Shown here piece by piece: positions 56,834 to 64,000 of a stretch of DNA of 64,000 bases. Source of the stretch: Gammaproteobacteria bacterium (GTDB lineage: Bacteria; Pseudomonadota; Gammaproteobacteria; Pseudomonadales; Azotimanducaceae); assembly GCA_009839505.1 (NCBI GenBank), contig VXPO01000093.1, positions 1-64,000 of the forward strand, read 5' to 3'. Position 1 is the first letter of the stretch, and each line of letters starts with the position of its first letter. The notes under the pieces are model-generated. The model made no database searches and had not been told where the DNA came from. It worked only from the letters and a program-made list of their open reading frames with translations. The position numbers were made by a program, and so were the translations under genes.

Positions 56834-59800
56834 ATGGATGACGAGTCGAGAGATAACGTGCTGTTCATCGTGGACAACAGCGTATCCGGCTGGACTGGGC
56901 TGCGGTATCTCGAAGAGTGGGCGGACATCGCGAAGGGGTTTGACGTCGCGACCGGATACTTCGAGATCGGCGCACTGCTGGCCCTCGACGGCAAATGGCA
57001 GAGGCTCGACAAGATCCGGATCCTGATGGGTGCGGAGACCACCCATAGGACGCGGAAAGCCATTCTCAGCGCAGTTCGAGGGCAAGCATTTAGCAAGCTC
57101 GACACGAGCATCGAGGAGGACAAGGAGCCGAACCCTTTCCTGCATGGGGTCCCAGCGATCCTAGACGCGCTTCGATCCGGCCAGATCGAATGTCGTATCT
57201 ACGACAAAGATAAGTTCCACGCCAAGACCTACATCACCCATGCAGAACTCGAGGTCGTGGGCGCTCAGGCGCTCGTAGGCTCCAGCAACTTCACGCAGCC
57301 CGGTCTGACCAAGAACATTGAGCTAAACGTCCAGATCCAGAGCGCACGTGAGGTCGCGCAGCTCCAGGAGTGGTTCGAGACGCACTGGGACGAAGCGGTC
57401 GAGGTCACCGAGGACGTAGTGGAGACGATCTCGCGACATACGCGGCTGTATTCGCCGTTTGATGTCTACACGAAGGCCCTGCAGGAATTCTTCAGGGGTC
57501 ACGACCTTACTGCGACGGAGTGGGACGAGGCACGGTCGCGCATGTTTCCACGCTTAGATCGCTATCAGAAGGAAGCCTATTGGTCCCTAATAAAGATCGC
57601 CCGTCAGCACAGCGGCGCGTTCCTCTGTGATGGCGTGGGTCTTGGAAAGACCTTCGTCGGCCTGATGCTCATCGAGCGCTTAATCCTTCACGAGGGCAAG
57701 CGTGTTGCATTGTTCGCACCGAAGGCAGCCAAGGAGGGAGTATGGGAGCCCCATCTACGTCAATGGCTACCGCACATCGGGGGTGTCGGCGGTGGCGCCG
57801 ACTTCAGCAATCTAGCCGTCTTCAGCCACACGGACCTCGGCCGTAAGGGCGACTTCCCGGAGCGCTTCCGCCGTATTGCCGAACTCGCTGATGTCGTAAT
57901 CATCGATGAGGCGCATCACTTCCGGAATCCGGGCCGCCGTGGTGACCCCGAGAGTGGAACCGAGCCGTCGCGTTACTACCGCCTGTTCGATTTGCTCGAC
58001 AACGCGAAACGGACCAAGACTGTGTTTATGTTGACGGCAACTCCGATCAACAATCGCCTGAGCGACTTCCGCCACATGGCTGAGCTCTTCACCCGCCGCG
58101 ATGAGGCCTACTTCGCACGCACGGTAGGCGTGAACAACCTGCGGGCACACTTCAACCAGATGGAACGAACGCTGCGTACTCGTGTCGGGCAGGAAGCAGC
58201 GGGAGTAGCGGAGCACATGGCCGAGGCCGAGGAGATACTCTTCACGGATGACATCTTCCGACAGCTTGTGGTTCAGCGAAGTCGCTCGTACGCCCGAGAG
58301 AGCCAGATTCGGGAGCACGGCAAAGCCACAGCGTTCCCAGACCGCAAGAATCCGGTCGTAGCGGCCTACTCTATCCGCAAGACCTATGGCCGGATGCTCG
58401 ATATATTCGAGAAGGCATTCGCCAAGGAGAATCCACTCTTCACCCTCCCGCTTTACTACCCGTTGCACTGGTACAAGGGACCTGACAAGGACATCGACCC
58501 GTTTGAGGAGAACAGGCAAAAGCAAGTCGTCGGCCTCATCCGAACTAACTTCCTAAAGCGCTTCGAGAGCTCGGTTATTGCCTTCGAACTGTCCTGTGAC
58601 CGCCTGCTCCGGAAGCTCTTGGCATTTGTCCAGGTCCACAGCGACAGCCAAGCCGAGAAACGGCGGCTCGACCGCTGGAAGGCTCAGAACGCCGACGTAT
58701 TGGGCTACGCCGCCGAGCGTCAGCTAGACCTCTGGGGTGACGAAAGCGATGAGGCGGACGATGAGGACATCGTGCCTCCGGAGATGATCGAAGCCGTGCA
58801 TAGACTCGACCGGGCAGAATACGACGTTGAGGAGATGATATCCGAGACGTACCTCGACCTCGGCGAGATCGTAAAGTTTTTGGACGAGACACGCCGGTTC
58901 AAGCCTCAGAACGACGACAAACTCCAGAAACTCATTCGGCTTTTGAGACAAAAAGCGTTAACGGACCAGAAGATCTTAGTCTTCAGTGAGTTCGCCGATA
59001 CGGCCCGTTACCTAAAACGTCGTCTCGACGACGCTGGCATAAAGGGTGTCGAACAGGTGGACAGTGCAACGAAGAAGGACCGTGCCGACGTAATCCAGCG
59101 TTTCGCGCCTTACTACAACGGCCTCTCGTCGCCGGAGCTGGCCAAGCTAGGCCGGGAGGAAATCCGCGTCCTGATCTCTACCGACGTCCTCTCGGAAGGC
59201 CTAAACCTCCAAGATGCTTCGAGGATGATCAACTACGACATCCACTGGAATCCGGTGCGTCTGATGCAGCGCATCGGCCGTGTGGACCGGCGCATGAATC
59301 CAGAGACTGAGAAGCAGCTCGTCGCCGACCATCCCGAGGTTGGCGCCTCGCGCGGCAAGGTCTGGTTCTGGAACTTTCTTCCGCCTGCGGAGCTGAACGA
59401 GATCTTCTCCCTATACACGAAGGTGACGCAGAAGACGCTACTCATATCCGAAACCCTAGGCATCGAAGGCAAAAAACTGCTAACACCGGAGGACGACTAC
59501 GAGGCGCTGAAGGACTTCAACCACGCGTATGAGGGCACGCGCACGGCTGCAGAGGACATGCACCTTGAGTACCAGGCGCTTCTCCAAGCCGATCCGGATC
59601 TGGAGGCGCGCCTCCTTGGTGTTCCTGGTGCGATCTTTAGCGGGCGTAAGAGACTGGCGAAAGGCGCGCGTGGTGTCTTCTTCTGCTACGCGCTCCCCGC
59701 CCTCGACAAGGAGAAGGGCGACGAGTTCACAGAGGAGGCCGGTACCATCCGCTGGTATCTCTACGACCCGGACCGTAAGACCATTTTGGAGGAGCCTGGC

Positions 59801-59986
59801 GACATCGTCGCGAGCATCCGGTCGAGACCGGATACTCCGCGGCGGTGTTCCACCGAGGAGAACACGCTCATAGACATTCGCAAGCGTATCGAGAAACACA
59901 TTAAGAACGGCTACCTAAAGCGCATCGATGCCCCCGTTGGAGTGAAACCGCGGCTTCGTTGCTGGATGGAATTGAACGATGGCTAA
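56834..59986 (+). CDS. SNF2-type helicase with N-terminal PLD-like domain
   Basis: The 1050-residue protein from ATG 56834 has a PLD-like domain with one half site (H129-A-K131, GSSNFT 149-154). The SF2/SNF2 core follows: DGVGLGKT (266-273), DEAH 358-361, TATPINN, ISTDVLSEGLNLQ and MQRIGRVDRRMN. It probably translocates on DNA and may cleave it; nuclease activity of a single PLD half-site would need dimerisation. It overlaps the methylase gene by 8 bases, forming a two-gene restriction system. The longer reading upstream of Met 61 is rejected. Confidence 0.93.
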   Translation: MDDESRDNVLFIVDNSVSGWTGLRYLEEWADIAKGFDVATGYFEIGALLALDGKWQRLDKIRILMGAETTHRTRKAILSAVRGQAFSKLDTSIEEDKEPNPFLHGVPAILDALRSGQIECRIYDKDKFHAKTYITHAELEVVGAQALVGSSNFTQPGLTKNIELNVQIQSAREVAQLQEWFETHWDEAVEVTEDVVETISRHTRLYSPFDVYTKALQEFFRGHDLTATEWDEARSRMFPRLDRYQKEAYWSLIKIARQHSGAFLCDGVGLGKTFVGLMLIERLILHEGKRVALFAPKAAKEGVWEPHLRQWLPHIGGVGGGADFSNLAVFSHTDLGRKGDFPERFRRIAELADVVIIDEAHHFRNPGRRGDPESGTEPSRYYRLFDLLDNAKRTKTVFMLTATPINNRLSDFRHMAELFTRRDEAYFARTVGVNNLRAHFNQMERTLRTRVGQEAAGVAEHMAEAEEILFTDDIFRQLVVQRSRSYARESQIREHGKATAFPDRKNPVVAAYSIRKTYGRMLDIFEKAFAKENPLFTLPLYYPLHWYKGPDKDIDPFEENRQKQVVGLIRTNFLKRFESSVIAFELSCDRLLRKLLAFVQVHSDSQAEKRRLDRWKAQNADVLGYAAERQLDLWGDESDEADDEDIVPPEMIEAVHRLDRAEYDVEEMISETYLDLGEIVKFLDETRRFKPQNDDKLQKLIRLLRQKALTDQKILVFSEFADTARYLKRRLDDAGIKGVEQVDSATKKDRADVIQRFAPYYNGLSSPELAKLGREEIRVLISTDVLSEGLNLQDASRMINYDIHWNPVRLMQRIGRVDRRMNPETEKQLVADHPEVGASRGKVWFWNFLPPAELNEIFSLYTKVTQKTLLISETLGIEGKKLLTPEDDYEALKDFNHAYEGTRTAAEDMHLEYQALLQADPDLEARLLGVPGAIFSGRKRLAKGARGVFFCYALPALDKEKGDEFTEEAGTIRWYLYDPDRKTILEEPGDIVASIRSRPDTPRRCSTEENTLIDIRKRIEKHIKNGYLKRIDAPVGVKPRLRCWMELNDG

Positions 59987-62900
59987 ACCGATGTCTACCG
60001 ATCAGCGCGAACGACTAGCTCGCATCCGTAGCTTCGATCAACTCGTTGTGTATCTGCACGACGAACTGGGCTGGCCGATCGACTCGGATGACTTCGAGAA
60101 CGTGACCTTCGACTACACGCCCGAAGAGCTAGGAATCGATGCGAAGAACGCCGCGAAGATCCAGGAGATCAAGCGCTTGCGTCCGCTCGTCACCGACCAG
60201 CCGTGGGGGATCTTCTTCGTTAAGTTCGAACCCAAGCGACTACCAGTGGTGGCGCTACGCCGCATCCTCGGCCAAGTAGCAATCAAGAAGCGCGCATCGG
60301 CGAACAAATCAGAGCGTCAGGCATGGGCCACCGACGATCTGCTTTTCGTGTCCAACTACGGCGAGGGAGATGAACGCCGGATCACCTTTGCCCACTTCTC
60401 GAAGCCCAAGGACAGCCGTGACTTGCCGACACTCAAGGTCCTCGGATGGGACAACCTCGACACGCCGCTCCACCTAGACCTCGTGGCTAGTGAGCTAGCT
60501 GCTCATCTCGCCTGGCCAGACGACCACGACGACCGTGCGGATTGGCGCAAACGCTGGGGGGATGCCTTCAAACTAGGTCACCGGGAGGTCATCAACACCT
60601 CGAAGCAGCTCTCCGAGCGACTAGCGAAACTGGCGTGTGCCATTCGCGATCGCATCCAATCTGCGCTGGATATCGAAACCGAGTCTGGCCCGCTCACTAA
60701 ACTCATGAAGGCTTTCCGATCAGCGCTCGTTCATGATTTGGACGAGGCTGGATTTGCCGACATGTACGCCCAGACCATCACCTACGGTCTGCTGTCGGCT
60801 CGCATAACTGACCCTGTTCGTCGCACCGCCGACGACCTCGCCGCCCATATGCGTACGAACCCGTTCCTAAAGGAGCTCATGGAGACCTTCCTGCATGCGG
60901 GAGGCCGCCGGGGACAAGCTGGGGGGCGAGGCATCGATTTCGACGAACTGGGCATCGCCGAGGTTGTGGAACTGCTGGACGGGGCTCACATGGAAGCAGT
61001 CGTACGTGACTTCGGTGACCGCAACCCTCTCGAGGATCCGGTCATCCACTTCTATGAGCACTTCCTCGCTGCGTACGACAAGGAGCAGAAGGTCAGTCGC
61101 GGCGTTTTCTACACCCCGCGCTCGGTTGTCTCCTACATCGTCCGCTCGGTTGACGAACTCTTGCGCCTCGAGTTCGGTCTCGCCGATGGTCTCGCCGACA
61201 CGACAACTTGGGGTGAGATGGCCAAACGCCACAAGTTGAAGATCCCGCTAGGCGTTTCGCCGAATCTACCCTTCGTCCAAATCCTCGATCCCGCGACTGG
61301 GACAGGCACGTTTCTCGTCGAGGTAATTGACGTCGTCCAAGAAACAATGGTCGCGCAATGGAAAGCCCAGGGATACCGCGGGAAAGAGATCGACACGCTG
61401 TGGAACGACTACGTCCCAAGGAACCTCCTGCCACGGCTGCATGGGTACGAATTGCTAATGGCCCCGTATGCCATCGCACACCTAAAGATTGGACTCAAAC
61501 TCTTTGAAACGGGCTATCGCTTCGAAAGCGAGGAACGGGCGCGTGTCTACCTAACGAATGCTCTGGAGCCGCCAGGAGACGACCAACGCATGCTGGACTT
61601 CCTCCCTGCGCTGGCGCACGAGGCCGAAGCGGTCAACGAGATCAAACGTAAGCAAAAGTTCACCGTGGTCATTGGCAATCCGCCATATTCAGGACTCTCT
61701 GCGAATATGGGATCGTGGATCGACGGACTATTGAAGGGGCGTCTGCTCGATGTCGCCGGGAAGGCGAGCTACTACCACGTCGATGGTGAGCCGCTTGGTG
61801 AACGAAAGGTCTGGCTCCAGGATGACTATGTGAAGTTCGTTCGCCTCTCGCAGTGGCTACTTGATGGGTCGGGTGCTGGCGTACATGGGTACATCTGCAA
61901 CCACGGCTATTTGGACAATCCCACGTTTCGAGGGATGCGGCGATCGCTCATGCAATCGTTCGAGCAGATTCGGGTGCTGGATCTCCACGGGAATCTCAAG
62001 AAGAAGGAGATCCCTCCAGACCGCGGTAGAGATGCCAACGTATTTGACATCCAACAGGGCGTGGCCATAGGACTTTTCACGAAATCCGCACCAGCTGCCC
62101 GTTGTGTCTGTCACGCCGATCTTTGGGGCGAAAGGGAACAGAAATACCGCTGGCTAATGGGGCACAACTGCGCTGATACGAGATGGAACGAGCTGATGCC
62201 AGCCCTCCCGTTTTGCGTGTTCGAGCCTTACGACGACACAACAACAGGAACCTACTATGGCTGGCCGGGAATCAACGAGGTGATGGCCGTCAACGTGACC
62301 GGAATCGTGACAGCGCGCGACAAATTCGTCATCGATATGGATCGGCATACCCTGCGAGATCGAGTTTGGGACCTGCGGTCGAAGTCACTGTCCGATGATG
62401 AAATCCGTTCCAAATACTTCCTCGGAAAGGGTTCGAGGAAATATCCACCTGGTGATTCGCGCGGATGGAAACTGCATTTGGCTCGGCGGAAGATCCGTGA
62501 GGATGATCGCTGGGATGACCGATACGCGCCGGTGTTGTATCGCCCATTCGACGAGAGGGAAGTGTACTACGTACCTTGGATGGTGGATTGGCCCCGAACT
62601 GAAACGATGCCACACATGCTCGCCGGCGAGAACGTGTCACTCGGCGTAACTCGTGCCGTGGAGGTTGGCGACGGATTCAGCCATGTCTTTGCAAGTCGCG
62701 CGATGATTCAACATCACACCGTGTCACTCAAGGAGGTGAACTATCAGCTTCCACTCTATCTCTATCCAATGGTTGGCAAGGCCGACAGTTCTCTCTTCAG
62801 CCGCTGGCCTCGCGGCAAGAACGGTCGCTCACCCAACTTGGATTCAATGTTCGTCGAGGAGATCGCGACGGCCACCGAGCTACGGTTCGTGAGTGATGGC

Positions 62901-64000
62901 GTCGGTGATCTCCAAGGCACTTTCGGGCCCGAGGATGTCCTTGCTTGGGTCTATGCGGTGTTTCACAGCCCCCGCTACCGCGAACTCTATGATGCCCACC
63001 TCAAGCTTGACTTCCCCCGTGTACCGGTGCCTACAGGGCGCGAGCTATTTACAAGGATGACTGAATCTGGACATGAGCTGTTGCTGCTACATGTCCTAGA
63101 GTCTGTAAAGCTCAACGAGTTCATCACGGCGTACGCCGGGCCTCCTAACGCTGCCGTTGATCGGGTCGGATGGTCGAGTGGCACGGTCTGGCTCGATGCG
63201 GGAAAGACCAATGCCCGCGAGGACCACCTTGCAACGAAACCGGGAACGATTGGGTTCCAGGGCGTACCCGAGCTGGTTTGGCGTTTTAGGATTGGTGGCT
63301 ATCAGATTTGCCACAAATGGCTTTCCGATAGGAAAGGCCGGACGCTCTCTGATGACGACAGTGCCCACTACCAGAAGATCATAGTTGCCCTGAACGAGAC
63401 TATCCGTACGATGGCCGAGATCGACGACGCCATCGAAGACTACGGCGGTTGGCCCAATGCGTTCAAGGCGATGGCGGCGGAAGAACGTCCGGTTGCCTTG
63501 ATGGCGGCGGAACCATCGCCGTCATACGTTGTGGACGCGAAGAATCCTCGGCCGACCTATGCGCGGTCACTCCCGGACATTGCCAGGTCGCTTCGCGCGG
63601 CGGGGATTCGTGTGCCGGAAGACAGACAGTTCACGGAGCTTGATCGAGAGGGTCAATCGTGTGCGATCTGGTGCGTGCTCTATGGGGAAGGATCTCTAAG
63701 CCAGGACGAGAGCACGGTGAAGTTGTGCGCTAGTAGACTCAGGCATTCGGGATGGGTTGACTACCAGAGGCTAGGCCCTCGGAGCGATCTCTATCGGGAG
63801 ATCGACGAGACCCTCAGACGAGCAACTAGACAGGGCAACGGCTGGCTTGACAAACCGGCGAATCTACATGTGCGGGCGTATTGTCGCTTTTCGGATATGG
63901 CCAGAGAGGACTGGCGCGACTGCGTGCTCAAAGTGATGTCTTGGTACGACGCCGCAGTGGAGCGCGACGCAGTCATCAGGGAGGCCTTTGACGATGCCCG
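59979..64000 (+). CDS. Type ISP-like adenine DNA methyltransferase, 3' end beyond window
   Basis: The frame opens at ATG 59979 and has no stop before the window edge (at least 1340 codons). After an N-terminal domain (ELGWPIDSDDFENVTFDY, PWGIFFVKFEPKRLPVVALR) come SAM motif DPATGTGTF (437-445) and catalytic NPPY (567-570) of N6-adenine methylases. The Type ISP C-terminal target-recognition region is marked by LYRPFDEREVYY (near 854) and CHKWLSDRKGR (about 1108). At least 180 further residues follow, ending FDDA; this tail is unrecognised. It overlaps the helicase gene, so the functions of single-chain Type ISP enzymes are here split across two proteins. Confidence 0.9.
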   Translation, partial: MAKPMSTDQRERLARIRSFDQLVVYLHDELGWPIDSDDFENVTFDYTPEELGIDAKNAAKIQEIKRLRPLVTDQPWGIFFVKFEPKRLPVVALRRILGQVAIKKRASANKSERQAWATDDLLFVSNYGEGDERRITFAHFSKPKDSRDLPTLKVLGWDNLDTPLHLDLVASELAAHLAWPDDHDDRADWRKRWGDAFKLGHREVINTSKQLSERLAKLACAIRDRIQSALDIETESGPLTKLMKAFRSALVHDLDEAGFADMYAQTITYGLLSARITDPVRRTADDLAAHMRTNPFLKELMETFLHAGGRRGQAGGRGIDFDELGIAEVVELLDGAHMEAVVRDFGDRNPLEDPVIHFYEHFLAAYDKEQKVSRGVFYTPRSVVSYIVRSVDELLRLEFGLADGLADTTTWGEMAKRHKLKIPLGVSPNLPFVQILDPATGTGTFLVEVIDVVQETMVAQWKAQGYRGKEIDTLWNDYVPRNLLPRLHGYELLMAPYAIAHLKIGLKLFETGYRFESEERARVYLTNALEPPGDDQRMLDFLPALAHEAEAVNEIKRKQKFTVVIGNPPYSGLSANMGSWIDGLLKGRLLDVAGKASYYHVDGEPLGERKVWLQDDYVKFVRLSQWLLDGSGAGVHGYICNHGYLDNPTFRGMRRSLMQSFEQIRVLDLHGNLKKKEIPPDRGRDANVFDIQQGVAIGLFTKSAPAARCVCHADLWGEREQKYRWLMGHNCADTRWNELMPALPFCVFEPYDDTTTGTYYGWPGINEVMAVNVTGIVTARDKFVIDMDRHTLRDRVWDLRSKSLSDDEIRSKYFLGKGSRKYPPGDSRGWKLHLARRKIREDDRWDDRYAPVLYRPFDEREVYYVPWMVDWPRTETMPHMLAGENVSLGVTRAVEVGDGFSHVFASRAMIQHHTVSLKEVNYQLPLYLYPMVGKADSSLFSRWPRGKNGRSPNLDSMFVEEIATATELRFVSDGVGDLQGTFGPEDVLAWVYAVFHSPRYRELYDAHLKLDFPRVPVPTGRELFTRMTESGHELLLLHVLESVKLNEFITAYAGPPNAAVDRVGWSSGTVWLDAGKTNAREDHLATKPGTIGFQGVPELVWRFRIGGYQICHKWLSDRKGRTLSDDDSAHYQKIIVALNETIRTMAEIDDAIEDYGGWPNAFKAMAAEERPVALMAAEPSPSYVVDAKNPRPTYARSLPDIARSLRAAGIRVPEDRQFTELDREGQSCAIWCVLYGEGSLSQDESTVKLCASRLRHSGWVDYQRLGPRSDLYREIDETLRRATRQGNGWLDKPANLHVRAYCRFSDMAREDWRDCVLKVMSWYDAAVERDAVIREAFDDA

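Overview
The window is about 64 kb of high-GC, densely coded DNA with tightly packed, often overlapping operons. There are no tRNA or rRNA genes, no CRISPR array and no transposase. A Gram-negative-type envelope is implied by an RND pump, a lipobox lipoprotein and Tat-exported redox proteins. The gene mix (three sulfatases, PhyH and TauD oxygenases, a DUF1592/DUF1552 pair, PQQ dehydrogenase, MR/MLE and Gfo/Idh/MocA enzymes, a UGSC selenoprotein and a compact highly reducing PKS) suggests an uncultured, probably marine and possibly host-associated bacterium. The phylum cannot be fixed from this window.

Layout. 1-6.1 kb: an SDR, a sugar-acid dehydratase/oxidoreductase pair, a lipoprotein, and a two-gene unit whose second gene is a selenoprotein with in-frame UGA and the motif Sec-Gly-Ser-Cys. 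6.1-9.0 kb (minus): a four-gene operon with PhyH and TauD dioxygenases. 9.1-18.6 kb: sulfatase, methyltransferases, an NTF2-like protein, an eight-repeat secreted protein, amidohydrolase, a coiled-coil membrane protein, a degenerate SDR, an aldo/keto reductase and a propeller protein. 18.7-26.4 kb: two exported sulfatases, PhoX-like protein, PQQ dehydrogenase with a coupled 40-residue membrane protein, enoyl-CoA hydratase. 26.4-27.7 kb: a Phd/VapC-type toxin-antitoxin pair with a perfect operator palindrome, then an XRE regulator with duplicated operators and a decayed hipA. 27.8-35.6 kb: DUF1592/DUF1552 pair, VOC protein, oxidoreductase, adenine deaminase, DUF1428 protein and a frameshifted deaminase remnant.

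35.7-55.0 kb is the most distinctive part, a polyketide or branched-lipid island. On the plus strand lie a free acyl carrier protein, an Sfp-type phosphopantetheinyl transferase and an alpha/beta hydrolase. Converging on them is a likely 17-kb minus-strand operon: an RND transporter fused to a GlnE-like nucleotidyltransferase domain whose catalytic acidic motif is lost, a SulP transporter with STAS and cyclic-nucleotide-binding-like domains, and a 3459-residue PKS. The PKS reads KS-AT-DH-MT-ER-KR-ACP followed by a second KS with Cys but without the HGTGT histidine, then a dead truncated AT and no ACP. This looks like one complete iterative reducing module plus a non-extending terminal KS module, perhaps for chain transfer or release.

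55.1-64 kb: a secreted protein, a glycerophosphodiesterase, then a restriction-modification locus: a PLD-SNF2 helicase overlapping a very long adenine methylase related to Type ISP enzymes, which runs off the right edge.
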